In this document: positions 1 through 8,197 of the stretch, one piece after another | How the letters are laid out: the number at the start of each line of letters is the position of its first letter | Position numbering within the stretch: the stretch's first letter is position 1 | DNA from: Microbacterium psychrotolerans | GTDB taxonomy: Bacteria > Actinomycetota > Actinomycetes > Actinomycetales > Microbacteriaceae | Direction: 5' to 3' | Assembly: GCF_031085295.1 (NCBI RefSeq) | Contig: NZ_JAVFWO010000005.1 | Span: forward strand, 248,001-312,000 | DNA: 64,000 bases | Position numbers and translations under genes: made by a program | Notes under the pieces: model-generated | What the model saw: the letters and a program-made list of their open reading frames with translations, nothing else | Databases searched by the model: none | Told to the model about the DNA's origin: nothing

Positions 1-249
1 TCGCGCATGCGCGCGCCGGATTACGACCTTGGCGGACGTGAACCGGCCGATCGCGCATGGCGCGACCTGTGGCTCACCGTGGCCGCGAACTTCCTCGGGC
101 TGCCCGCGCTGGCAGTGCCGACGGGCCTCGGCGCCGACGGCATGCCGACCGGTGTGCAGCTCATCGGTCCGTCGTGGGGCGAGCACATCGTCCTCGAGGC
201 GGGCCGTGCGGTCGAGGCGGGGGCCCCGCGGCTGCCGTCGCTCTTCTAG
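1..249 (+). CDS. Amidase family protein, C-terminal end (partial)
   Basis: The reading frame is already open at the window edge and ends in TAG, so only about 82 C-terminal residues are present. The stretch GLPALAVPTGLGADGMPTG followed by VQLIG is the typical C-terminal region of amidase-signature (GatA-like) hydrolases, where a Pro-rich loop precedes the last strands. These enzymes hydrolyse amides with a Ser-Ser-Lys triad that would lie upstream, outside the window, so substrate and full length cannot be judged. An SDR gene follows 110 bp downstream on the same strand, so the two may be co-transcribed. Confidence 0.8.
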   Translation, partial: SRMRAPDYDLGGREPADRAWRDLWLTVAANFLGLPALAVPTGLGADGMPTGVQLIGPSWGEHIVLEAGRAVEAGAPRLPSLF

Positions 250-359
250 CGCGCCGCGGGTCGGCGCACCAGGATGGGCGAGGCGGGCGGGTCGGTGTGT
301 GCGGCTGTATCAGCACCGCCGAGTCTTCCTCCTCGCAGACGGAGGCGAACGGAGAGCCC

Positions 360-1349
360 ATGTCCCGCATGCGCGCGTCACAGGTCGCGCTGCCGGACCT
401 GCGCGGCCGGACGGCACTCGTGACCGGCGCGAGCGACGGCGTCGGGGTCGAGATCGCCCGTGGTCTCGCTGCCGCGGGCGCCGATGTGGTGCTTCCGGTG
501 CGCAATCGCGACAAGGGTGCGCGGGTGATCGACCTGATCCGCACCGACTCGCCAGGCGCCCGCGTGGGTCTTCGCGATCTCGACCTGGCGCGCCTGGCTT
601 CCGTGGACGCGCTCGCCGCTGCGATCCGCACCGAGCGGGCACCGCTGGATATCGTCGTTCTCAACGCGGGCATCGTGCTGCTCGGCGATCCGCAACGCCA
701 CGTGAGCGTCGACGGGTTCGAGCTGCATTTCCAGACGAACTTCCTCGGGCACTTCGCACTGACGGCGGCGCTGCTGCCCCTGCTGCGCGAGCGGGGCACA
801 CGGATCGTCGTGCAGCTGAGCCTCGCGGCCGCCATCGCCCGGCCGGACTGGAACGACCTCCAGAGCGAGCGCCGCTACTCGCCGCTACGCGCTTACGGTG
901 CGTCGAAGGCGGCGCTCGGGCTGTTCGCGTACGAGCTCGCCCGTCGCTCAGCCGCGGGGAGCTGGGGTATCTCGGTGCAGCTCAGCCACCCGGGCGTCGT
1001 GCCCGACACCGGGATCGCGCCGGCCCTGCGTGCACGTCAGCGCAGCGGTGGTGCGCGCCAACTCGCGCAGCGACTGGGCAACACCCCTGCGCGAGCGGCG
1101 CAGCCGGCGCTGCTGGCGGCGGTGACGGATGCCGTCGCGCCCGCCGCTGACGCGTCGCGCGGACCCTACGGCCGCCCTGGTCACGCGGCCTCCCCGGGGT
1201 TCTTCGGCCCGTCGGGACTGCTGCATCTCGGTGGACCGGCGGACGCGTTGCGCCCGTACCGGAGGCTCGCCGACCCGGTGGCCGGCGCGCGCATGTGGGC
1301 GGTCGCCGAGAAGCTGCTGCGCGATCGGACCGACGCCGTGAGCGCCTGA
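360..1349 (+). CDS. Short-chain dehydrogenase/reductase (SDR)
   Basis: A 329-residue classical-type SDR. The dinucleotide-binding motif TGASDGVG is at residues 22-29, the NAG motif sits in the region VVLNAGIV, and the catalytic pair is Y179-GAS-K183 with a Ser on the preceding strand (VQLSL). The frame is open upstream, but the ATG at 360 is preceded by GGAGGCGAAC and starts the first recognisable beta strand, so I chose it. The protein is longer than a minimal 250-residue SDR because of a C-terminal extension, like the retinol-dehydrogenase/WWOX-like group common in actinobacteria. It would reduce or oxidise a hydroxyl/keto substrate with NAD(P); the substrate is not evident. Confidence 0.88.
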   Translation: MSRMRASQVALPDLRGRTALVTGASDGVGVEIARGLAAAGADVVLPVRNRDKGARVIDLIRTDSPGARVGLRDLDLARLASVDALAAAIRTERAPLDIVVLNAGIVLLGDPQRHVSVDGFELHFQTNFLGHFALTAALLPLLRERGTRIVVQLSLAAAIARPDWNDLQSERRYSPLRAYGASKAALGLFAYELARRSAAGSWGISVQLSHPGVVPDTGIAPALRARQRSGGARQLAQRLGNTPARAAQPALLAAVTDAVAPAADASRGPYGRPGHAASPGFFGPSGLLHLGGPADALRPYRRLADPVAGARMWAVAEKLLRDRTDAVSA

Positions 1350-1409
1350 ACGGCTGCCGCACCGGCACGCCGGGCGCTCCGGAGGGCAGACGACGACTGC
1401 GTCCGTGGC

Positions 1410-1619
1410 TTACGGAATCGGCGACTCCGGCGCCTCAGGGGTCTGCGGGAAGGGAGGCTCCTCGGGATGCGGAGCAAGGGGCTCCTCGGGCCAGGGCGCC
1501 GCGGGCTCACTCGGCGGCTCCGGCGAGGGGAAGTCCGGGCTCGGCGCGCCGGGGCCGCCGGGCGCCTCGCCCGGTGGCGTCTGGCCGGGCAGCGGCTCCG
1601 GGATCGTGGGGTCGGTCAT
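1410..1619 (-). CDS. Small proline/glutamate-rich hypothetical protein
   Basis: A 69-residue acidic protein beginning MTDPTIPEPLPGQTPPGEAP. It is built almost entirely of Pro, Glu, Gly, Ala and Ser and has no hydrophobic segment. The ATG is preceded on the minus strand by a strong ribosome site (CTGGAGGAGCC), which is the main reason to treat it as a real gene. The composition implies an unfolded peptide. It lies alone between an SDR gene and the convergently facing trhO gene. Function is unknown; similar short proline-rich ORFs occur in Microbacterium, but I cannot tie this one to a family. Confidence 0.6.
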   Translation of the reverse strand: MTDPTIPEPLPGQTPPGEAPGGPGAPSPDFPSPEPPSEPAAPWPEEPLAPHPEEPPFPQTPEAPESPIP

Positions 1620-1764
1620 GGCTCCTCCAGCGAGGTGTGAGGGCGGTCTGGTGCGTTCCGTCCAGAGTCCCTCGTCGAGGCGCACGCCGCGAGGCCCTTG
1701 ACGCCGCACCGGCACGGGGGTAGCCGTGTGCAGCGCGGCGGGGGAGCATCCGTAGGCTGGAGGG

Positions 1765-2508
1765 GTGGCTTCCGTTCTGAACGTCTCGGCGTATCTGTTC
1801 ACGCACATCGCTGACGCTCCCGAGCTGCGGCCGACGCTGCGCGAGCGCGCCGTCGCCGCGGAGCTGAAGGGCACCATCCTCCTGGCCGAGGAGGGTATCA
1901 ACCTCTTCCTGGCGGGGGACGCCGTCGCCCTGCGAGGCTTCATCGCCGACCTTCGGGCGGACCCGCGTTTCACCGCACTGACGACGAAGGAGAGCTGGTC
2001 GGCGGCGCAGCCTTTCGGCAGGATGCTGGTCAAGGTCAAGCGCGAGATCATCCGCATGGATCACCCCACGATCCGCCCCGAGGCCGGGCGAGCGCCGGCG
2101 GTCGCCCCCGAGACGCTGCGCCGCTGGCTCGACCGCGGTCGCGACGATGAGGGACGCGAGGTGGTGCTGCTCGACACCCGCAACGCCTTCGAGGTCGATT
2201 ACGGCGCGTTCGAGGGCGCCGTCGACTGGCGCCTCGAGCGGTTCACCCAGTTCCCGGATGCCGCAGCCGCCGCGGCGGCGGACCTCGACGGCAAGACCGT
2301 CGTGAGCTACTGCACCGGCGGCATCCGCTGCGAGAAGGCGGCGATCTATCTGCGTGAGGCCGGTGTGGAGGCGTATCAGCTGGACGGCGGGATCCTCGGC
2401 TACTTCGAGCAGGTCGGCGGCGATCACTGGACCGGGGAGTGCTTCGTGTTCGACGAGCGTGAAGCACTCACGCCGGCTCTGACGCCGCGACCGCCGGTGC
2501 CGGCATGA
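1765..2508 (+). CDS. trhO: tRNA uridine(34) hydroxylase-like rhodanese protein TrhO
   Basis: A 247-residue protein with the two-part TrhO/YceA layout: an N-terminal acylphosphatase-like domain containing KGTILLAEEGIN and a C-terminal rhodanese domain with the active-site loop SYCTGGIRCEKAA (catalytic Cys183). Known homologues hydroxylate the wobble uridine of tRNA (5-hydroxyuridine, prephenate-independent route). The GTG start at 1765 is 6 nt after a TAGGCT -10 box (1753-1758), the leaderless arrangement seen repeatedly in this window. The gene overlaps the next one by 4 nt (ATGA), so the two are probably translated together. Confidence 0.88.
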   Translation: MASVLNVSAYLFTHIADAPELRPTLRERAVAAELKGTILLAEEGINLFLAGDAVALRGFIADLRADPRFTALTTKESWSAAQPFGRMLVKVKREIIRMDHPTIRPEAGRAPAVAPETLRRWLDRGRDDEGREVVLLDTRNAFEVDYGAFEGAVDWRLERFTQFPDAAAAAAADLDGKTVVSYCTGGIRCEKAAIYLREAGVEAYQLDGGILGYFEQVGGDHWTGECFVFDEREALTPALTPRPPVPA

Positions 2509-2909
2509 CCGCCGCCGGGTCGACGGCACCCGCGGACGAGCGCCCTGCCGGCCGTACGGTGCTGATCGCCGCCGCGATGGACGTGGTGCTGGTCGTCGCC
2601 TTCACCGCGATCGGCCGCGCCAGCCACGACTCCGACGTCTGGACGGGCCTCTGGCAGACGGCGTGGCCGTTCCTCGCCGGCCTCGCGGCCGGTTGGCTCA
2701 TCACCCTCGCCTGGCGGGCGCCGGCCGCGCCGGTGCGAACCGGTCTCGGCGTCTGGGCGGTCACCGTGGGAGGAGGGATGCTGCTGCGCGCGGCATCCGA
2801 TCAGGGAACCGCGCTCCCGTTCATCATCGTGGCCACAGTGACCCTGTTCGTCGCCCTCGTCGGGTGGCGTGTCATCGCCTTCGCCGTACGCCGAGCGCGC
2901 CGGCGCTGA
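2505..2909 (+). CDS. DUF3054 family membrane protein
   Basis: A 134-residue integral membrane protein with four hydrophobic segments. It shows the DUF3054 signature: GRASHDS after the first helix, the stretch TAWPFLAGLAAGWL, VWAVTVGGGMLLR, and a late GWR. The ATG overlaps the trhO stop codon by 4 nt, so it is translationally coupled. The C-terminus is a basic cytoplasmic tail (RRARRR). Function of the family is unknown. Confidence 0.88.
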   Translation: MTAAGSTAPADERPAGRTVLIAAAMDVVLVVAFTAIGRASHDSDVWTGLWQTAWPFLAGLAAGWLITLAWRAPAAPVRTGLGVWAVTVGGGMLLRAASDQGTALPFIIVATVTLFVALVGWRVIAFAVRRARRR

Positions 2910-2925
2910 ACCGGCCTCAGCCGGT
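2910..2925. terminator. Short bidirectional hairpin between convergent genes
   Basis: ACCGGC, a 4-nt loop, then GCCGGT, placed directly at the end of the DUF3054 gene and overlapping the last codons of the convergent minus-strand gene. There is no T tract. It is weak, but the position suggests a shared terminator. Confidence 0.4.
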
Positions 2926-3216
2926 CTTGCGGAGGCCCGTCTCGATGACGATGCGGTTGCCCTCGATCACGCCCGGCCCGTCGCCGGGCACGGGGGCGGG
3001 AGCGGGAGTGATCTGCTCGGCGTCCCACACCGCCCGGGCGTTCTCGGCGGTCGGGTAGAAGAACTCCTCGACCCCCAGCAGTCCTCCCGAGGAGTGCGAC
3101 GGCGCTTCGCCGCGGCTCCGCCGCCGATGCGTGTCGACCGCGAACCAGAGGAAGTACACCGGCAGGGCGACCGCGGCGGTGACGAAGCCCCACACCATGA
3201 TCTCGCCCGTCTCCAT
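2917..3216 (-). CDS. Small membrane protein, hypothetical
   Basis: A 99-residue protein. One hydrophobic helix (residues about 6-26, [19 protein letters not shown]) is followed by a basic segment HRRRSRG and a soluble tail with [19 protein letters not shown] and a terminal [13 protein letters not shown]. The frame runs far upstream, but the METGEIM start lies just before the membrane segment and just after the stop of the neighbouring minus-strand gene (3237), giving tight operon spacing. The tail has no fold I recognise. Function unknown; probably a single-pass protein with a cytoplasmic tail. Confidence 0.65.
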   Translation of the reverse strand: METGEIMVWGFVTAAVALPVYFLWFAVDTHRRRSRGEAPSHSSGGLLGVEEFFYPTAENARAVWDAEQITPAPAPVPGDGPGVIEGNRIVIETGLRKTG

Positions 3217-3236
3217 GACGACAGGGTACGTCGCTG

Positions 3237-4739
3237 TCACCGGTGCGCGAACGCCTCCAGGGTCGCGCCGGGCGGGACCTCGTCGAACCAGGCATCGAAG
3301 GGCACGGGGGTGCCGTCGCCCGGAACCGCGTCCAGATAGGTGCTGGTCGCCGCGGCGATGGTGCCGTCGGCAGCCCGAGCGAGCACTGCGACAGCAACGT
3401 ACTGCTGGTCGTCGGCGAAGTGCGCGCTCACCGTTCCGGACACCTCGGCGGGTCCGTCGGGACTGATCGAGCCGGTGACCTCCCCGACGACGAAAGAGCC
3501 CGTCTCGGCGGCAGGCGAGAGCGTCGCCTCCGAGGCTTCGGGCAGGTTGACGCCGACACTGGCGATCTGTGCATCCTCCAGATCGAAGAAGTAGCCGACC
3601 ATCGCCGTGCGCCCGGCGAGCAGCATCGTGTAGCCGGGCGCCGACGTGATCGTAGACCCGTCGGCATCGTACGCGACCACCTCGACATACGAGTCGAACA
3701 CGTAATCCGCGTTCGGGTTGTCGATCACCACGGCGTACCACCACACGTCCTCGTAGTCGTGACCGAACGCCGTCTCGGCAACGGTCGCCTGCACAGGCGG
3801 CGCGAACTGTGCCCCGGGGTCGGGCTGCCCGTCCGTTCCCGGTGCGGTAATGCCGGGGACGACATACTCCTCGTAGTCGTCGTCCCCATAGGGTCCGTTG
3901 TCGACGCCGGAGGTGCCGGCGAACGATCCCAGGATCGCCGCGACCGCGAGCACCACGGTGAGGATGCCGCCCACGATCGAGGTCAGGAGTGCGGTGACGC
4001 CGAAGCCCGTGCCACCCTGCTTCCTGCTGATCAGGGCGATCAGCGAGAGGACGAAGGCGACGAACAGCAGCAGCGGCGACAGCGATCCCGCTCCCCATGA
4101 GCCGGCGACCGCAGCGACGAGGGCGAGGAGGATTCCGGCGCCCGCCATGACCAGCGCGATGATCGCGAGCGCCTTCGGGCGGGTGTCGATGCCGCCCGGC
4201 GCGCCGGCGCCGAGCGCGGCGGTGAAGGCCGGCGTTCCGGGGTAGGTCGGCGGCGGGGCCGCAGGGGTGCGGGCGTAGGGCGGGAGGGCGTAGGCCGCGG
4301 TGGTGGTGCCGGAGGCGGTACCCTGCTGCGCTCCAGCGGATGCCGACTGCGGGCTGACCCACGGGGGCGCGACGGCCGGCGGGGCGTGGGTGGCAGCGGG
4401 GTCGGCGTACGCCGGAGTGACGTACGCGTGGGCGAGCGGCGGAGCGGGCGGCTGCGCCGACGCCGCGTCGTCCGTCGACGGTGTCGACGGGGCGGGGATG
4501 GCGTAGGCGGGGATCGCGTACTGCGGGGCGTCGAGGGCGCGCGCCGTGTACGGTCGCGCCGGTGCGGACGCCGCCGTCGGATCGGCTGGCGTCGCGGTCT
4601 CCCGTTCCGGCGCCGGCTCGGAGTCCGACGGGCCGTCGTGCGGAAGCGTCGGATCCACACTGCGCCCGGGCGGGGGCGCAGCGGCGGAGTCTGTGATGTC
4701 GTCGTCGCCCACTGGCTGCGGCGGGTGGGGGTCGGACAT
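3237..4739 (-). CDS. Proline-rich membrane protein with extracytoplasmic C-terminal domain
   Basis: A 500-residue protein. Residues 1 to about 200 are low-complexity Pro/Ala/Tyr-rich (PPY and YAxPAY motifs), followed by hydrophobic segments: one paired region after [14 protein letters not shown], then a strong helix in [25 protein letters not shown]. An acidic linker (DDDYEEY) leads to a roughly 190-residue soluble domain with beta-strand periodicity ([28 protein letters not shown]), resembling FxLYD-type domains. The start is set by AGGAG 6 nt before ATG 4739, 12 codons inside the longest open frame. It probably anchors a surface domain in the membrane. The substrate or partner is unknown. 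Confidence 0.75.
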   Translation of the reverse strand: MSDPHPPQPVGDDDITDSAAAPPPGRSVDPTLPHDGPSDSEPAPERETATPADPTAASAPARPYTARALDAPQYAIPAYAIPAPSTPSTDDAASAQPPAPPLAHAYVTPAYADPAATHAPPAVAPPWVSPQSASAGAQQGTASGTTTAAYALPPYARTPAAPPPTYPGTPAFTAALGAGAPGGIDTRPKALAIIALVMAGAGILLALVAAVAGSWGAGSLSPLLLFVAFVLSLIALISRKQGGTGFGVTALLTSIVGGILTVVLAVAAILGSFAGTSGVDNGPYGDDDYEEYVVPGITAPGTDGQPDPGAQFAPPVQATVAETAFGHDYEDVWWYAVVIDNPNADYVFDSYVEVVAYDADGSTITSAPGYTMLLAGRTAMVGYFFDLEDAQIASVGVNLPEASEATLSPAAETGSFVVGEVTGSISPDGPAEVSGTVSAHFADDQQYVAVAVLARAADGTIAAATSTYLDAVPGDGTPVPFDAWFDEVPPGATLEAFAHR

Positions 4740-4821
4740 GCGGCTCCTGTTCTCGCTCTCCTGCGTCTGCCCCAACCTAGCGAAAAGACCTCCGCGTCCT
4801 CAGATCCGCCGGCCGCAAGAC

Positions 4822-4868
4822 GACGGCGCCTCCCGCCATGCCACAGCGGCAGGGCAGGAGGCGCCGTC
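4822..4868. terminator. Hairpin terminator of the osmoprotectant ABC operon
   Basis: A 12-bp perfect stem, GACGGCGCCTCC (4822-4833) pairing with GGAGGCGCCGTC (4857-4868). The intervening 23 nt hold a smaller CCGC/GCGG stem. It lies 18 bp beyond the stop of the last operon gene on the minus strand and before the upstream region of the 4739 gene. Confidence 0.65.
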
Positions 4869-4885
4869 TCTCGGTCGGTGCGAGG

Positions 4886-5800
4886 TCAGTCCAGGCCGTT
4901 CTCGGCGAGCCAGTCCGCAGCGATGTCCTCGGGCGAGCGCTCGTCCTCCGTGGACTCCACGTTGAGCGCGACGAGTCCCTCCGGCGTGAGGGCGGCGCTC
5001 ACCGCGTTGATGACGTCGGCGATCTCGTCGGCGATGTCGGCGTTGACCACGGGGACGACATTCGAGGCGAGGAAGAGGCCCTTCGGGTCTTCCAGCGTCA
5101 CGAGGTCCTGGGTCGAGATGCGCGGGTCGGCGCTGTAGACGTTGGCGACCTGGATGTTGCCGGCCACCAGCTCGTCGACGGTGGTGTCTGCGGTCGCCTG
5201 GAACGATACGGTCACGCCGTAGACCTCCTGGAGGCCGGTCGGCCCGTACGGACGCTCCTCCAGCTCGGGCGCGCCACCGAGCACCAGGCCGTCGATGCCG
5301 GCGAGATCGGCGATCGAGGTGAGTCCGTTCTCCTCCGCGAACGCGGCGGTGACGTTGTACGAGTCCTGGTCGGTCGCCGACGACTGGTCAAGCACCGTCA
5401 AGCCGTCGGGCAGAGCGTCCTGCAGAGCGGCGTAGACGTCCTCCGACGTGGTCGCCGTGGTGTCGGGCTCGAAGTACTGCAGCAGGTTGCCGGTGTACTC
5501 GGGGAACAGGTCGATCTCGCCGTCCTCGAGGGCCGGCATGTAGGCATCCCGCTGGCCGATGTTGAAGTTGCGCTCGACCGTGAAGCCGCCGGCTTCGAGA
5601 GCCTGCGCGTAGATCTCGGCGATGATCTCGTTGGAGTAGTAGGCCTGCGAGCCGATGACGATGGTCGACGAGTCGCCGTTGTCGCCGGTGTCGGTGCTGT
5701 CGCCGCTCAGCGGGTCGCTGGAGGCGCAGCCGGCGAGGGCGAGCGCCGCGATGGCGGTCCCGGCGAGCGCCGCGGTCAGGCGCGTGCGTGCTGTGGACAT
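4886..5800 (-). CDS. Osmoprotectant (glycine betaine/choline-type) ABC transporter substrate-binding lipoprotein
   Basis: A 304-residue lipoprotein: N-terminal signal sequence with lipobox LAGC (Cys25), then an OpuAC/ProX-type periplasmic-binding fold (VIGSQAYYSNEIIAEIYAQALEAGGF; the family's G-R-D-A stretch appears as GQRDAYMPALEDGEIDLFPEYTGNLL). Known relatives bind quaternary amines such as betaine, carnitine or choline; the actual ligand cannot be read off. GGAGG precedes the ATG by 7 nt. It is the last gene of a four-gene operon (ATPase, permease, permease, binding protein) in the OpuC arrangement. Confidence 0.9.
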   Translation of the reverse strand: MSTARTRLTAALAGTAIAALALAGCASSDPLSGDSTDTGDNGDSSTIVIGSQAYYSNEIIAEIYAQALEAGGFTVERNFNIGQRDAYMPALEDGEIDLFPEYTGNLLQYFEPDTTATTSEDVYAALQDALPDGLTVLDQSSATDQDSYNVTAAFAEENGLTSIADLAGIDGLVLGGAPELEERPYGPTGLQEVYGVTVSFQATADTTVDELVAGNIQVANVYSADPRISTQDLVTLEDPKGLFLASNVVPVVNADIADEIADVINAVSAALTPEGLVALNVESTEDERSPEDIAADWLAENGLD

Positions 5801-5830
5801 TCGTTACCTCCGGTGTGGTGGGTGGGGATA

Positions 5831-6556
5831 TCAGCGGGAGAACTGCGGGGCGCGGGCGAGAGCGGGTGTGCTCGCCGCCGAACGGACGCGGGGACCGTCT
5901 GTCCGTGGGACGGCGAAGCGGGCGAGCAGGGCGAAGAGCCCGTCGAGGACGAGAGCGAGTGCGACCACCACGATGGAGGCGCCGAGGATCTCGGCGAAGT
6001 CGCGCAGGGCGATGCCTTGCAGGATGTAGTAGCCGAGACCGCCCACGCCGATGTAGGCGCCGATCGTCACCGTGGCGACCACCTGCAGCGTGGCCGAACG
6101 GAAACCGCCGATGAGGAGTGAGAGTCCGAGTGGCATCTCGATCCGGAACAGGATCTGCCACTCGGTCATTCCCATCGCGCGGCCGGCGTCGATCACGGTC
6201 CGATCGATCGCCTCGATCCCCGCGTATGCGCCGGCGAGGATCGAGGGGATGGCGAGGACGACGAACGCCGCCACCGCGGCCTCGGTCTTGAAGGCCACGC
6301 CGAAGACGAGCCAGAGCAGAACCACGAGCCCGAGCGCGGGAAGTGCGCGGGCTGCGCCCGAGAGGAACACGGCGAGCTCACGGCCCCGCCCCGTATGGCC
6401 GATCAGCCAGCCGACGGGGGTTGCGATCACCGCAGCGATCGCGACGGATCCGAACGTGAACGCCAGGTGCTGCGCGATGGCGGTCGGGAGCGGGAGCGAA
6501 CCCGTCAGCCGTTGCGGGGAGAAGATCCAGGCGAAGGCCTCGGCAAGCAGGTTCAT
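5831..6556 (-). CDS. Osmoprotectant ABC transporter permease (second subunit)
   Basis: A 241-residue permease with six hydrophobic segments and the BPD-transporter cytoplasmic loop (EAIDRTVIDAGRAMGMTEWQ, then PLGLSLLIGGFR) that contacts the ATPase. The ATG at 6556 overlaps the previous gene's stop by 4 nt (ATGA), which fixes the start 18 codons inside the longest frame. By operon position it corresponds to OpuCD and pairs with the other permease to form the membrane channel for compatible-solute uptake. Confidence 0.9.
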   Translation of the reverse strand: MNLLAEAFAWIFSPQRLTGSLPLPTAIAQHLAFTFGSVAIAAVIATPVGWLIGHTGRGRELAVFLSGAARALPALGLVVLLWLVFGVAFKTEAAVAAFVVLAIPSILAGAYAGIEAIDRTVIDAGRAMGMTEWQILFRIEMPLGLSLLIGGFRSATLQVVATVTIGAYIGVGGLGYYILQGIALRDFAEILGASIVVVALALVLDGLFALLARFAVPRTDGPRVRSAASTPALARAPQFSR

Positions 6557-7224
6557 GCGGTCACCGCCCGGAGCCGCGCCTGTCGTGGTGGCGTGACTCG
6601 CCTCGTCCACGGCATGAGGGCGCGGCCGGCCAGGATCAGAAGCCCGTCGATGATCAGTGCGATGACCACCACTGCAACCACGCCCGCGAGGACCTCCGCG
6701 ATGATTCGGCGCTGCGATCCGTTCGTGAAGAGGTAGCCGAGATTCTCGACCCCGATGAGGGCCCCGACCGTCGCGAGGGAGATCGTCGACATCGCCGTCA
6801 CCCGCAGGCCTGCCAGCACGACCGGCCCGGAGAGAGGGAAGTCGACCGTCCAGAACCGTCGCCAGGCGCCGAAGCCGACAGCGACCGCGGCGGAGCGCGT
6901 CACAGGGTCGACGGATGCCAGCCCGTCGGTGACGGAGCGCGTCATGATCGCGACCGCGTAGATGGTCAACGCGATGACGAGGTTCATCTCGGACAGGTAG
7001 GGCACGCCGAACAGCGTCAGCAGAGCGAACAGGGCGAACGAGGGAATCGTGTACAGCAGCCCGACCACCGTGAGCACGGTGCCGCGGAGCCTGGTGTAGC
7101 GGAACGCCAGCCAGCCCAGAGGAACCGAGAGGACGAACCCGGCGACGATCGCGATGGCACTCTGACGCAGGTGGTCGACGGTCAGGGCGCCGATCAGGTC
7201 GAGGTTGTCGAGCACCCAGTTCAC
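6553..7224 (-). CDS. Osmoprotectant ABC transporter permease (first subunit)
   Basis: A 223-residue permease starting VNWVLDNLDLIGAL, with about six membrane segments and the EAA-type loop (DPVTRSAAVAVGFGAWRRFWTVDFPLSGPVVLAGLR). The GTG start at 7224 overlaps the ATPase gene's stop codon (GTGA). The frame continues open a long way upstream, but that extension is antisense-like to no family and lies inside the ATPase gene, so I reject it. Corresponds to OpuCB; it heterodimerises with the downstream permease. Confidence 0.9.
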   Translation of the reverse strand: MNWVLDNLDLIGALTVDHLRQSAIAIVAGFVLSVPLGWLAFRYTRLRGTVLTVVGLLYTIPSFALFALLTLFGVPYLSEMNLVIALTIYAVAIMTRSVTDGLASVDPVTRSAAVAVGFGAWRRFWTVDFPLSGPVVLAGLRVTAMSTISLATVGALIGVENLGYLFTNGSQRRIIAEVLAGVVAVVVIALIIDGLLILAGRALMPWTRRVTPPRQARLRAVTA

Positions 7225-8045
7225 GGCTCGTCCTCCACGAGCACGCCCTGCGTGCGCCCCGCCGTGTCGACGAGAACCGTGCCGCGCGCGGTCCGCTTGG
7301 CGCGCAGCGCCCGAGCGCCGCGCTCGACGCCGATGAAGTCGGCGACGAAGTCGCTCGCCGGGTTCTCGATGATCTCGCTCGGGGTGCCGATCTGCGCGAC
7401 GTGGGCGCCCTTCTCGAGGATCACCACCTGGTCGCCGAGGAGGAACGCCTCGTCGATGTCGTGGGTCACGAAGACGATCGTCTTGTCGAGCTCGCCCTGC
7501 AGTCGCAGCGTCTCGGTCTGCAGCTCTCGGCGGACGATCGGGTCGACCGCACCGAACGGCTCGTCCATCAGCAGGATGTTGGGGTCGACCGCGAGGGCCC
7601 GTGCGACGCCGACGCGTTGCTGCTGGCCGCCCGAGAGCTGGCTCGGGTAACGCTTCGCGAGCCCGCGCTCGAGCCCGACGACATCCATCAGCTCGAGCGC
7701 GTCGGCGCGCGCCTTGGCCCGCGAGACGCCGCTCAGCACGGGAACCGTCGCGATGTTGTCCACGACCGAGAAGTGCGGGAGGAGGCCCGCGTTCTGCAGC
7801 ACGTATCCGATGCCGCGGCGGAGCGTCACCGGGTCGCGTTCCGAGATCGGCTCGTCGTCGATCGTGATGACGCCGCTCGTGGGCTCGACCAGCCGGTTGA
7901 TCATGCGCAGCAGTGTGGTCTTGCCGCTCCCCGACGAACCGACCAGCACCGTCGTCTTGTGCGCGGGGATGAGCAGGCTGAAGTCGTCGACGGCGAAGGT
8001 GCCATCCGGGTAACGCTTCGAGACCCCGCGGAATTCGATCGCCAT
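7221..8045 (-). CDS. Osmoprotectant ABC transporter ATPase, lacking CBS domains
   Basis: A 274-residue ATP-binding subunit with Walker A GSSGSGKTT, Q-loop (YVLQNAGL), signature LSGGQQQR, Walker B ILLMDEPFGAVD and switch His (FVTHD). The sequence before LSGGQ and the phrase SGVITIDDEPI match the quaternary-amine (ProV/OpuCA) group. OpuCA proteins usually carry a pair of C-terminal CBS domains that sense ionic strength; here only about 30 residues follow the ABC core, so CBS domains are absent. Start chosen at MAIEFRGVSKRY with GAAAGG upstream. First gene of the operon, whose promoter must lie in 8046-8190, shared with the divergent oxidoreductase gene. Confidence 0.92.
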   Translation of the reverse strand: MAIEFRGVSKRYPDGTFAVDDFSLLIPAHKTTVLVGSSGSGKTTLLRMINRLVEPTSGVITIDDEPISERDPVTLRRGIGYVLQNAGLLPHFSVVDNIATVPVLSGVSRAKARADALELMDVVGLERGLAKRYPSQLSGGQQQRVGVARALAVDPNILLMDEPFGAVDPIVRRELQTETLRLQGELDKTIVFVTHDIDEAFLLGDQVVILEKGAHVAQIGTPSEIIENPASDFVADFIGVERGARALRAKRTARGTVLVDTAGRTQGVLVEDEP

Positions 8046-8197
8046 GCTGCCCTTTCGGCCGGGGTTCCCACATAACCACACGCCGCCGACATGATGACGA
8101 AGGCCCACAGACGCCGTGATCTCCGGTATCCTCGCCCGCCGCGACAGCGACGGCAACCGTGTCGCCCCTGTGGCCGAGCGCCGCTACGTTGGGGCGC

